Source: Gammaproteobacteria bacterium
Lineage (GTDB): Bacteria > Pseudomonadota > Gammaproteobacteria > Nitrosococcales > Methylophagaceae
Direction of reading: 5' to 3'
Assembly: GCA_029210875.1 (NCBI GenBank)
Contig: JARGFJ010000004.1
Coordinates: forward strand, 35,745-99,744
Length of the DNA: 64,000 nt
Program-made: the position numbers and the translations under genes
Notes under the pieces: generated by a model
Told to the model about the DNA's origin: nothing
What the model saw: only the letters and a program-made list of their open reading frames with translations
The model's database searches: none
Part shown: piece by piece, positions 1-8,994 of the stretch
Layout of the letters: every line of letters begins with the position of its first letter
Position numbering within the stretch: the first letter of the stretch is position 1

Positions 1-118
1 CACCACTGCTTAAAGCAGACGTTACAGCAGAAGTCATACCATCAACAGCTAATGCTGCTTTTGCTTTAGAAATATCAGCCGCACTTGCAATTGCATCAAT
101 CAATTCAGATTTATTCAC
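1..118 (-). CDS. HU-family DNA-binding protein, partial (runs off window start)
   Basis: Reverse strand from GTG at 118 reads (V/M)NKSELIDAIASAADISKAKAALAVDGMTSAVTSALSSG, typical HU N-terminus. Confidence 0.85.
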   Translation of the reverse strand, partial: MNKSELIDAIASAADISKAKAALAVDGMTSAVTSALSSG

Positions 119-330
119 ATTCAGTTCCTCTCAAAATTATTAATATAGTTATCGTCCCAATAACATTAGCCAGCCCCGCCAAAGAATGGGAAGTGTGTAT
201 CTAACTACAGCAAATTCAGTGTGTCAAGACGGAGCTCACCTTTTGGATTATCTAAAATTACCATTTAAGCTTAATCATTTGAAAAACGACTGTACCAGTC
301 AAAAATCATGCCTGAATTTATATGCACTAT

Positions 331-1140
331 TTACTGACTATTTTGCACCAACCAGGCTTTAGTAATTGCGATATATTGAGCAATAGTAAGTGTTTCTGGC
401 CTTTGTTTTAAATCAATACCTTCAGCCAATAATGCCTCGGGAGTGACTATATCTTTCAATGTGTTAGCAATGGTTTTTCGACGCTGTGAGAAGGCTTTAG
501 TGACTATTTTATTCAGTGATTCAATTGGCATATCACCACCTAAATAACGATCACGTGGTTTAAGATATATGATTGCTGATTCAACTTTTGGCATCGGATC
601 AAATGCTTCAGGCGGCACGACAAACAACTGTGTTGCTTCGCATTGATATTGAATCATGATACTCAAACGACCGTAGCTTTTTGAATCAGGTTGCGCACAG
701 ATGCGCTCTACAACTTCTCGCTGAAGCATAAAACACATATCACTTATACAGTGTGATTGTGCCAGCAAATGAAATAACAATGGTGTTGTAATGTTATAAG
801 GCAGGTTACCTATCACTCTCAGCTTTTCATCATCGTTAGAGACTAACGTTGTGTAATCAAAGGTCAACGCATCCGCTTGGTGTATCGTTAACTGATCATA
901 ACCAGCAAATTTCGTTTTCAACAAAGGTACAAGATCACGATCAAGTTCAATTACATCAAGCTTGTCACAGCTTTCTAATAAAGGCTTTGTTAGCGCCGCT
1001 CGACCTGGGCCTATTTCGACTAAATGTTGGCCCGATTGAGGGTTGATTGCTGACACAATATCAGAAATAACATGTTGATCTTGCAAGAAGTTCTGACCAA
1101 ACCGTTTGCGGGCTTTCGGATAGTGAGATGAGCTACTCAT
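331..1140 (-). CDS. rsmA: 16S rRNA (adenine1518/1519-N6)-dimethyltransferase
   Basis: KRFGQNFLQD, VEIGPGRAALT, NLPYNITTPLL motifs; sits in ksgA-pdxA-surA-lptD order. Confidence 0.97.
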   Translation of the reverse strand: MSSSSHYPKARKRFGQNFLQDQHVISDIVSAINPQSGQHLVEIGPGRAALTKPLLESCDKLDVIELDRDLVPLLKTKFAGYDQLTIHQADALTFDYTTLVSNDDEKLRVIGNLPYNITTPLLFHLLAQSHCISDMCFMLQREVVERICAQPDSKSYGRLSIMIQYQCEATQLFVVPPEAFDPMPKVESAIIYLKPRDRYLGGDMPIESLNKIVTKAFSQRRKTIANTLKDIVTPEALLAEGIDLKQRPETLTIAQYIAITKAWLVQNSQ

Positions 1141-2132
1141 CGTGCATTTCGATTATTATTCATTGTAAGTGCCATAGTGATTGCAGCAATTAAACTTGTG
1201 CTTTTTGCTTGTCCAGTACCAGCAAGTTCTAGTGCTGTGCCATGATCTACTGAAGTACGAATAAATGGAAGCCCCAAAGTAACATTAACCGCTTGACCAA
1301 AACCATGATGTTTCAATACTGGGAGACCTTGATCATGATACATTGCTAATACGACATCATATTCTTTTAATTTTTCATCAACAAATAGTGTATCGGCAGG
1401 CCATGGGCCACTTATGTTCGAATTTTGTAGCTTGAATTGCTCAATTACAGGTGAAATAACATCAATTTCTTCATACCCTAAATGGCCGCCTTCACCAGCA
1501 TGTGGATTGAGTCCACACACTGCAATTCGTGGAGACTTAATTCCAAATTGGTTTTGAAAACTGGTTTCAATAATGGAAATAATTTTAGTTAGAGATGATC
1601 GTGTTATCTGCTTACTCACTTCTTTCAAAGGTAAATGTGTTGTAGCAAGCGCAACACGAAGTTGCTCTGTCGCTAGCATCATTACAACTTTATTAACACC
1701 AGCGCCGTCCGCTAAAAACTCTGTATGACCAGTAAACTCGATACCGGCATCATTGATGATACCTTTATGGACAGGCGCAGTGACCATCGCGTCAAATTGA
1801 TTATTGATGCATCCATCTAGCGCTATTTGCAGAGAATTCAATACATATTCTGCATTTCGTTTATCCAATTTACCTGCCTGACTTGTATGAGATAAGGATA
1901 CGGGTATGTAACGCACCTCACCTTTAGCAGATGGATATGGCTTCTGTTTGAGATCAGCCTCGGTCAGAGAGAGCTCTAATCCTAATTCATTTGCCCGCTG
2001 TTGAAGTAAATTCGGATCGGCAATAACTATCAACTCACACGGAAATTGCTGCTGAGCCATTTGAAGACATAAATCAGGTCCAATTCCTGCTGGCTCACCG
2101 GCAGTTATAACGATACGAGGATAATCAATCAA
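1137..2132 (-). CDS. pdxA: 4-hydroxythreonine-4-phosphate dehydrogenase
   Basis: ITAGEPAGIGPDL, GHTEFLA, MYHDQGLPVLK motifs and synteny. Confidence 0.97.
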   Translation of the reverse strand: MIDYPRIVITAGEPAGIGPDLCLQMAQQQFPCELIVIADPNLLQQRANELGLELSLTEADLKQKPYPSAKGEVRYIPVSLSHTSQAGKLDKRNAEYVLNSLQIALDGCINNQFDAMVTAPVHKGIINDAGIEFTGHTEFLADGAGVNKVVMMLATEQLRVALATTHLPLKEVSKQITRSSLTKIISIIETSFQNQFGIKSPRIAVCGLNPHAGEGGHLGYEEIDVISPVIEQFKLQNSNISGPWPADTLFVDEKLKEYDVVLAMYHDQGLPVLKHHGFGQAVNVTLGLPFIRTSVDHGTALELAGTGQAKSTSLIAAITMALTMNNNRNAR

Positions 2133-3394
2133 AAGTCACGGTACTCAACATACGCTTCGTCACGTAATTCACGTAACCAATTTTCCAGTTCTTCATTTAT
2201 TTTTCTAATACGAATTTGTTCGCGTGCTTTATTTCGTTTAAATTCTTCTGCCATATTTTCTTCACGACGTTCAATTACTTTTATTAAATGCCAGCCAAAC
2301 CGACTTTTGAACACATCGCTGAGTTCACCTATAGCTAAGGCATTCATTTTTTCTTCGAATTCCGGCACCATAACACCAGGACTAGTCCAGCCTAAACTAC
2401 CGCCTTCAATTGCTGAACCGGTATCATCTGAATGAGCCCGAGCCAATTCAGCGAAATCATCACCATTTAATATACGTTCACGTAATTGATTCAAGCGCAA
2501 TTCAGCATCACTATCTGTTACCAGCTCATTGGTTCTGATCAAAATATGGCTCGCTAAAGTTTGTTTGACTAAATGTGTTTCCTCACTTTTTTTCTCAGCA
2601 AGTTTAACCAAATGATAACCACTGCCACTACGAAGCACTTTACTTACTTCAGATACTTTCATTTGAGGCACTTCATTGGCAAACAAAGTCGGTAATTCAC
2701 CTTTTTTCCGCCAGCCCAAATCACCACCTTCTAATGCATTTTGACCATCAGAATAACCCGATGCAACCTGTGAAAAGTCAGCTCCTTCTGCAAGTAAAGC
2801 CTGAATTTTTGCTAATTTAGCCTGTGCAGCCTGAATTTGCTCTGGCATTGCCGCATCAGGTAGATTAATGAGAATATGCAACAAATGATATGTTTCTTCA
2901 TCACCACCTTGTGCTACTTGTGTTGCCAAAAAGTTATCTATTTCCCTATCGGTAACAACAATACGATCTTCAACCTGGCTTTTTCGTAAACGACTAATTA
3001 TCATTTCTTCTCGAATAGACTCCCTGAAATCGCTAAATGCAAAGCCATCTTTTTCTATAACATCACGAAATTCACGCAATGATAAATTGTTATTTTCAGC
3101 GATCTGTCTAAGTGCAGCATTGAGTGCGTCATCACCTACTCTTACACCACTACTTGCTGCTCTCTGAAGTTGTAGACGTTGCATAATCAGGCGTTCCAAT
3201 ACCTGTTTACTCATGATATCAGAAGAAGGAATAGCGGCATTACGTTGGCGAAGCTGTTGGCGGACCGTATTCTCCATATCGGCCAATTCACTTTCCAATA
3301 TCACTTCATCATCGACTACTGCGATAATCCTGTCTAAAGGTTGAGCAACTGCAGTTGCAACCAGTGATAAGGAAAACAGTAAAATTTTTATCAT
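2129..3394 (-). CDS. surA: Periplasmic chaperone / peptidyl-prolyl isomerase SurA
   Basis: Signal peptide, SurA N domain, two parvulin domains (GGDLGW, GGSLGW). Confidence 0.97.
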   Translation of the reverse strand: MIKILLFSLSLVATAVAQPLDRIIAVVDDEVILESELADMENTVRQQLRQRNAAIPSSDIMSKQVLERLIMQRLQLQRAASSGVRVGDDALNAALRQIAENNNLSLREFRDVIEKDGFAFSDFRESIREEMIISRLRKSQVEDRIVVTDREIDNFLATQVAQGGDEETYHLLHILINLPDAAMPEQIQAAQAKLAKIQALLAEGADFSQVASGYSDGQNALEGGDLGWRKKGELPTLFANEVPQMKVSEVSKVLRSGSGYHLVKLAEKKSEETHLVKQTLASHILIRTNELVTDSDAELRLNQLRERILNGDDFAELARAHSDDTGSAIEGGSLGWTSPGVMVPEFEEKMNALAIGELSDVFKSRFGWHLIKVIERREENMAEEFKRNKAREQIRIRKINEELENWLRELRDEAYVEYRDF

Positions 3395-3525
3395 CGAATA
3401 TCCAAGGTTAAATTTAGGTGGCTAGCATTATAGTAATTAAAGTCATATTTACAAGATGAGTTTAGATTTATGCATCGCTGTTAAGGATTTATGACTGTTG
3501 ATGGAACGTTTAAGTTTCTATTTTC

Positions 3526-5769
3526 TCAAGAATCGTAACCAAGAATACTTTTCTTCAATACACTATCGATATCTTGCCCAAAGTTTCCTAAACCTTTCAG
3601 TTCAATTTGGAAATAAATGGCTAAATTCCGATCTTCATCCGATGCATCATTAATGAAATTTCTTACGACAAGACGAGTAGCCCAACAGCAACTTTCATAC
3701 TGAACACCGGCCAAACCTTCCATTGTCCGATTGTCTTTAAGTGAACGATACCAGCGTCCAACAATGCTCCATTGTTGATTAAATGGGATCTGTGTAGATA
3801 GATCAAGCTGTTCTAAACTGGCGGCTGTACGGTGTGGGTCGGCTAAATTTTGACGTCGGTAACGATGGGCAGCATTAAAGACTAAGCCAGTGTTATTTCT
3901 ATAGCGTAATTCAAGTGCTGACATATTGGATCGGGTATCACGCGTGTCCCATTGTATCTCACCACGAGCAGTCCATTCATCAGCAATTGAAGCAACCACT
4001 TCAGCAACCATATCCGAATCTGATCTGGTATCAAAAGGCGTGTTATTAAAGGATACTTCTCGGTCCTCAAAGTATTGAATTTGTCCCAAACTGACACGAA
4101 GATTTTCTTTGCCTGTTTGAGCATCAATAATACGTGATGTTAACGCAAGTGTTAGTTGATTTGCATCACCGACACGATCTGATCCTGAAAACCGATCATG
4201 GCTAAACATTTGCCCCATGCTAAAGGTGTTTAAACTGGTATCAAAAACGGGAATATCAGACTGATTTCGCTCTGGAATATAAAGATAAAATGCGCGGGGT
4301 TCCAAGGTATGAATATAGCCATCGCCAGCAAAAGTCATATCCCGTTCAAAGAATAAACCACTATCTACACTCACAACAGGTAAGGTTCGAGCAGGCGACG
4401 TATCGCCTCCAATAGTAACACTACGGTCTAAATCATATCGTGTGTGGTGCAAGGCAATACGAGGAGTGATAAATGCTGCTGCTGTTGCCAAAGGCAGACT
4501 TATTGATGGTTCAATATCAACGCGTTGACCGGTAACTTTATCAGTGTGATCAAAATCAACGTATTCGGCCTTCATAGCATAGGTTAATCCCATGGCTTGA
4601 TCAGGCAAATATCCATTTAATAGCAATTGAGGTAGGCGCTGATAAGGTGCATTAACATTGGTCAATGTTTGAAAACCTTGAACTCGACCTGTGAAATCCC
4701 AATTGGTGCCGTTATAACCGACATCGAGCTCACGGTTAAGATGCGTTGTACTCGCCAAACTTAAACTAGGACTAAAATCTTCTAAATAGGCATCATCAGA
4801 TACATAGTTATAGTCAATATTTGTCGACCAGCGAGACATGAATTTGTTTGAATGTTTTAAAGTGAAATGTTTCCGGTCTTCCTCAAAATAAGGATTAATA
4901 TCATCACCATCATTTTTCAGGTTATCACTGCCTAAATAACCCGCATCAATAACACCGCTGCCATTTTCATATAAATATCTGAATTCACCATTGAGCATTA
5001 AGCCACGTTCAGACATATAGCGAGGTGTTACTGTAGCATCATAATTCGGTGAAATATTCCAATAATAGGGTGTTTGAAGATCAAACCCCGTTTCATCACT
5101 GTTACCAACAGTCGGTGCCAGGAAACCCGATTTTCGTTCATCATTCAAAGGGAAACTGATATAGGGTGTATAGGCAACGGGAAACCCACCTAATCTGACA
5201 ACGACATTACGTGCTGAACCAACGCCTGCTTCATGATCCAAGTTGACAGATGTTGACTGCAATAGCCATGAATCATCACCTTCTGAACAGGTCGTATAGG
5301 TGGCATTTTTAAGATTTGTACGTACTATACCTTCGCGGTGTACATGACTTGCTGTGCCTCGAGCATGATTCTCACGTAGTTTGAAACCAGCATCAATCAG
5401 ATTACCACTATCGTTGGTTAACGACCATTCAGCCTCTTGCCCATCAATGATCATGTCACTATCACGCAGTCTGACATCACCTTGTGCTGTGATATCTCCT
5501 GAAATCTGATTATAGGTAGCTCGGTTTGATTTTAGTTCTTGTCCACCACGCGAGACAATGACGTTACCGGTAAAAACGGACGTACCATCATCGACTAATT
5601 GCGCATTATCAGCTTTAACATCGGTTGCAGTTTGTTCTGGATTAGCAACATAAGGTAAATAACCATTATCAGAAGCTGGATGACATAACTGCCATTCACT
5701 TGAATCAGCCATAGCCAAAGGACTAAAACATGATAATGTTGCCGCAGAATAAACTATCAATTTGCGCAT
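3526..5769 (-). CDS. lptD: LPS-assembly protein LptD
   Basis: ORF 3526..5862; MRKLIVYSAATLSCFSPLAMA signal peptide suggests start near 5769; OstA and beta-barrel domains; upstream of surA. Confidence 0.93.
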   Translation of the reverse strand: MRKLIVYSAATLSCFSPLAMADSSEWQLCHPASDNGYLPYVANPEQTATDVKADNAQLVDDGTSVFTGNVIVSRGGQELKSNRATYNQISGDITAQGDVRLRDSDMIIDGQEAEWSLTNDSGNLIDAGFKLRENHARGTASHVHREGIVRTNLKNATYTTCSEGDDSWLLQSTSVNLDHEAGVGSARNVVVRLGGFPVAYTPYISFPLNDERKSGFLAPTVGNSDETGFDLQTPYYWNISPNYDATVTPRYMSERGLMLNGEFRYLYENGSGVIDAGYLGSDNLKNDGDDINPYFEEDRKHFTLKHSNKFMSRWSTNIDYNYVSDDAYLEDFSPSLSLASTTHLNRELDVGYNGTNWDFTGRVQGFQTLTNVNAPYQRLPQLLLNGYLPDQAMGLTYAMKAEYVDFDHTDKVTGQRVDIEPSISLPLATAAAFITPRIALHHTRYDLDRSVTIGGDTSPARTLPVVSVDSGLFFERDMTFAGDGYIHTLEPRAFYLYIPERNQSDIPVFDTSLNTFSMGQMFSHDRFSGSDRVGDANQLTLALTSRIIDAQTGKENLRVSLGQIQYFEDREVSFNNTPFDTRSDSDMVAEVVASIADEWTARGEIQWDTRDTRSNMSALELRYRNNTGLVFNAAHRYRRQNLADPHRTAASLEQLDLSTQIPFNQQWSIVGRWYRSLKDNRTMEGLAGVQYESCCWATRLVVRNFINDASDEDRNLAIYFQIELKGLGNFGQDIDSVLKKSILGYDS

Positions 5770-6053
5770 AACCATCCTCGTGATGCTATTTAAGCCAATA
5801 GTTTGGCTGAGTTGAACAAAATATAAAGCACAATTTATCGCATAGAAATGACTTTTCATCAAATAAGCCTATTAATATAACGTCCAAATTTTATTGAAAA
5901 GACCTAACATCAACCACTTACTAATAAACACGCATAATAGAACCGACGTATACTCTAAGTTTTTTCCGTCAACTATTATCAAAAAGTGTATTCATTTTGA
6001 AATATTTTATTGACAGCTAAAACCTAAAAACCTATAGTATGCGCTTCCTTTCG

Positions 6054-6129
<76 letters not shown>

Positions 6130-6153
6130 GAGTACCGAAGTAAACAGTTTTAG

Positions 6154-6229
6154 GTCCCCATCGTCTAGAGGCCTAGGACACCGCCCTTTCACGGCGGTAA
6201 CAGGGGTTCGAACCCCCTTGGGGACGCCA
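6154..6229 (+). tRNA. tRNA-Glu (TTC anticodon), copy 1
   Basis: GTCCCCATCGTCTAGAGGCCTAGGACACCGCCCTTTCACGGCGGTAACAGGGGTTCGAACCCCCTTGGGGACGCCA. Confidence 0.96.
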
Positions 6230-6239
6230 TATAAATCAA

Positions 6240-6270
6240 CCGCTTAGGTAAAACTAAGCGGTTTTTTTTA
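6240..6270 (+). terminator. Rho-independent terminator after tRNA-Glu copy 1
   Basis: CCGCTTAG-GTAAAA-CTAAGCGG-TTTTTTTT. Confidence 0.85.
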
Positions 6271-6317
6271 TCATATATTTCATAACTTCAACAGAAGTTA
6301 TGCACACAACGTTTTAG

Positions 6318-6393
6318 GTCCCCATCGTCTAGAGGCCTAGGACACCGCCCTTTCACGGCGGTAACAGGGGTTCGAACCCCCTTGGGGACGCCA
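6318..6393 (+). tRNA. tRNA-Glu (TTC anticodon), copy 2, identical to copy 1
   Basis: Same 76-nt sequence as 6154..6229. Confidence 0.96.
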
Positions 6394-6400
6394 GTCTTAC

Positions 6401-6450
6401 CCCCCTAGAGCCGATCTTGTAATGAATTTCGGCTGTAGGGGTCTCTTTTA
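6401..6450 (+). terminator. Rho-independent terminator after tRNA-Glu copy 2
   Basis: CCCC..AGCCGA-tcttgtaatgaatt-TCGGCT..GGGG then T-rich tract. Confidence 0.65.
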
Positions 6451-6672
6451 TAGGATGTTCACTCCTTTAGCAACTAAGACCAATGGGAAGATATTATTAG
6501 CGCCATCAATTGCGGCACCAGCGATATATTCATCCGTAATAGCTAACGCGCCAAACTCATCAAATAATAATGTGTCGGTATCTTCACCAATGATACGTGC
6601 TACATTGTCACTGCGTTTTTTAGCAGCCGTGGCATCATCTTCGGCTAATTTCTTGGCATTATCTGCCATCAA
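6448..6672 (-). pseudogene. Small orphan ORF, possibly the 3' part of a frame-disrupted phage gene (N-terminal part near 6658..6783)
   Basis: MMADNAKKLAEDDATAAKKRSD...; upstream short ORF MAKQRFTQPRIFSLSTPDDIKHRQPEQFEF overlaps in another frame. Confidence 0.35.
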
Positions 6673-6796
6673 TTTCTAAACGTCTTCTGCAGTCAAACTC
6701 GAATTGTTCGGGTTGTCGATGCTTAATGTCATCAGGCGTACTTAAGCTAAAAATTCGAGGCTGGGTGAATCGTTGTTTTGCCATAAAAACCGTCCA

Positions 6797-6841
6797 TAAA
6801 AAAAGCCAGGCAACCACATAACTGTGAGTGCCTGGCTTTTC
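6797..6841. terminator. Strong bidirectional-looking terminator hairpin
   Basis: AAAAGCCAGGCA...TGCCTGGCTTTT with A- and T-rich flanks. Confidence 0.8.
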
Positions 6842-6963
6842 GCTCTTGGGGTGCGTTATACCTTTTAGCAGTGCCTATTTTCCTAGGTTAAGGCAAGCAA
6901 AAAAAGGGAAAATTGTGATTATTTAGACTGGGTTAACTAACACATGCGAGACCATGATCGATA

Positions 6964-7143
6964 TTAAGACCTGTAGGTTAATGGTATGGCTACCCATTGC
7001 TTACAATTGCATTTAGCCACCGCACCTTGTGCCAATACTTTTACGATACGAGATTTAACCACCTCACCATCGAAAATAATCGAGCGGCATTGATGGCATC
7101 TTACTGAGGGTCTGATTGTTTGGATGGGTTGACAGTTTGCCAT
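6964..7143 (-). CDS. Small zinc-ribbon protein resembling phage Mu Com translational regulator (59 aa, below the ORF-track cutoff)
   Basis: MANCQPIQTIRPSVRCHQCRSIIFDGEVVKSRIVKVLAQGAVAKCNCKQWVAIPLTYRS*; CxxC...CxC arrangement; overlaps the upstream ORF. Confidence 0.6.
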   Translation of the reverse strand: MANCQPIQTIRPSVRCHQCRSIIFDGEVVKSRIVKVLAQGAVAKCNCKQWVAIPLTYRS

Positions 7144-7346
7144 CTTTGTAAGTTACGTCCATCAGGGAAATAATCGCTCAAGTCTATTTCGGGATCGTTG
7201 TTATCAACGGCAAGATTGAGTTTATCGATAAAACCATCACTCATTTCATTTTCATGTGACATGCCATCGATATGCGGTGGCCAACCAAACGCGTTGAAGT
7301 AACGCTCTGCAGCAGCAAAATATTTGTCTTTTTGTTGTTCACTCAT
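7101..7346 (-). CDS. Hypothetical small protein, paralogous to 7525..7758
   Basis: Shares YFNAF..(P)PH..G, SD(G/D)FI(D/A)KLN(L/Q)AV(D/G)NNDP(E/D)IDLSDY with the neighbour. Confidence 0.7.
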   Translation of the reverse strand: MSEQQKDKYFAAAERYFNAFGWPPHIDGMSHENEMSDGFIDKLNLAVDNNDPEIDLSDYFPDGRNLQRWQTVNPSKQSDPQ

Positions 7347-7489
7347 TGAGCCACCCCGTTGTTTTAAATATATCGTCTATGGCGTCGGAAATTGGTTGGA
7401 AGCTCTCACCATCCCGTTGTGATGTGTATTTTAACACAGCATTTTTTGCTGATTGAGTCGAGTATTAAGTTGCTCGTTTAGTGTTGTGT

Positions 7490-7517
7490 GGGTTGAGGGT
7501 TGAGGGTTGAGGGTTGG
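7490..7517. repeat. Heptanucleotide tandem repeat (GGGTTGA)x3 plus one variant unit
   Basis: gggttga gggttga gggttga gggttgg. Confidence 0.9.
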
Positions 7518-7524
7518 TCATTGA

Positions 7525-7758
7525 TTAAGCACTCAATGGATCGGCAAGGTAATCGCTTAAATCAATATCAGGATCATTATTGCCAACAGCTTGGTTTAGC
7601 TTTGCTATGAAATCATCACTGTATTCAATATCAGTCGTTAAGCCTTCAAAATGAGGCGCTTTTTTGAATGCGTTAAAATATCTATCCGCTGCTTGGTTAT
7701 ATTTTTGCTCTTGTTTACTCATTTGTAATAATCTCCCTAGCGGGTGACGATGTTTCAA
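7525..7758 (-). CDS. Hypothetical small protein, tandem paralogue of 7101..7346 (start likely internal MSKQEQKYNQ)
   Basis: RYFNAFKKAPHFEG...SDDFIAKLNQAVGNNDPDIDLSDYL. Confidence 0.65.
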   Translation of the reverse strand: MKHRHPLGRLLQMSKQEQKYNQAADRYFNAFKKAPHFEGLTTDIEYSDDFIAKLNQAVGNNDPDIDLSDYLADPLSA

Positions 7759-7769
7759 TCACAACCTAG

Positions 7770-7858
7770 GGGGCTGGGGCTGTTTTTCGCCCCACCGCGT
7801 TGGAAATGACTTATGTAGTCATTTCCGCCTTGTTCGACCAAAAAACAGCCTCCAGCAG
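7770..7858. repeat. Large imperfect palindromic intergenic element, copy 1
   Basis: GGCTGGGGCTGTTTTT...AAAAAACAGCCTCCAGC outer arms; inner palindrome GGAAATGAC-ttatgta-GTCATTTCC. Confidence 0.75.
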
Positions 7859-7893
7859 GGGGGACGATGGAAGATCAACAGCCCCTAGTATTA

Positions 7894-8994
7894 TCAATAC
7901 ACCTTTTTCATTAAAAAATAGCCTATAACGGCAAATACTACTGTCGGAATTGCTGCCGTCAGCCACGGTAATACACCAAAAACCAGTCCCATATGCTGAA
8001 AGCTTTCATTAAATAAATGAAAGCCGATACCAACCAAAGCGCCAGCTAAAATACGCCCACCCAATGGTGTCGATCGCAATGGTCCAAATATAAATGGCAC
8101 GGCAAGAAAAACCATCACAGCAGAACTAATTGGCATCATAATTTTCATCCAAAATGCCATTTGATATTGTTGTACTGCTTGATGATTTGTTTTTAGGTAA
8201 TTGATGTATTTTACTAAACCCCATACAGGCAGAAATTCAGGCGGTACTACAACGATATTAATCATGCCCGGATTTAACTGTGATTTCCAACGTGCATATT
8301 CAACGGCTCTGACGCTTACCCCGTCTTCATCTATCGTACTCTGAACGACATTAGATAAGGTCCAACTTTCATCCTCATACACAGCTTCTACCGCTTTGGT
8401 AACAATACGCAGTCGATTTTCAGGATCGAACTCATAGATTGATATGCCTGAAAAACGGCCATCTGGCAATATTTGTGCAATATGATTGAAATGCAAGCCA
8501 TCTCGCGTCCAAAAGCCATTTTCTGATCGCGATCCTACTGTTCCGGTTTGAGCTAAAGATTGCAACTCTCTTGCATATTGCTCAGCCGGAGGCCTGATAA
8601 TTTCACCAACAAACACCGCTATAAACATTAAAAAGACAGCAACAATCATCACTGCTTTATTTATTTGCTGAATTGAAATACCCGCTGCCCGCATTACAAC
8701 AAGTTCACTCTGGCTGGCTAAATTTCCTAAACCCAACACACTTCCAAGTAATGCCGCGATAGGCAGTAATTCATAAATGCGTTTAGGCATAGACAGCGCT
8801 ATAAATTCAAAGATATCTGCTAACTGATACGTCCCTCGCCCTAAATCATCCAGTTCAGTGACTAAATCCATAAAGGTGTATAAACCCAACAGGATGAGCA
8901 ATACTAACATCGTACTGCTTAAAATGGTTTTGGCTATATAGCGTTGTAAAATGGTCACTGAATTTGGCCTTTCGCATGCTGATATTGCAGCCAT
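7894..8994 (-). CDS. lptG: LPS export permease LptG
   Basis: YjgP/YjgQ family, overlapping lptF; ORF start may be downstream (MLQRYIAKTI-like region). Confidence 0.95.
   Translation of the reverse strand: MAAISACERPNSVTILQRYIAKTILSSTMLVLLILLGLYTFMDLVTELDDLGRGTYQLADIFEFIALSMPKRIYELLPIAALLGSVLGLGNLASQSELVVMRAAGISIQQINKAVMIVAVFLMFIAVFVGEIIRPPAEQYARELQSLAQTGTVGSRSENGFWTRDGLHFNHIAQILPDGRFSGISIYEFDPENRLRIVTKAVEAVYEDESWTLSNVVQSTIDEDGVSVRAVEYARWKSQLNPGMINIVVVPPEFLPVWGLVKYINYLKTNHQAVQQYQMAFWMKIMMPISSAVMVFLAVPFIFGPLRSTPLGGRILAGALVGIGFHLFNESFQHMGLVFGVLPWLTAAIPTVVFAVIGYFLMKKVY

Noticed and set aside
849-1046. Short ORFs on the strand opposite core genes (e.g. 849..1046, 10942..11268, 17162..17461, 18285..18674, 32090..32368, 50116..50307)
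   Set aside because: They lie wholly within well-supported core genes on the other strand or frame, with no recognisable domains.
5873-6050. AT-rich gap upstream of lptD and tRNA-Ala considered as a regulatory RNA
   Set aside because: No stable hairpin or conserved motif seen; probably just promoters for the tRNA operon and lptD.
7770-7858. Palindromic element considered as a CRISPR repeat or attC
   Set aside because: No regularly spaced repeats and no RYYYAAC/GTTRRRY ends; only one other copy in the window.
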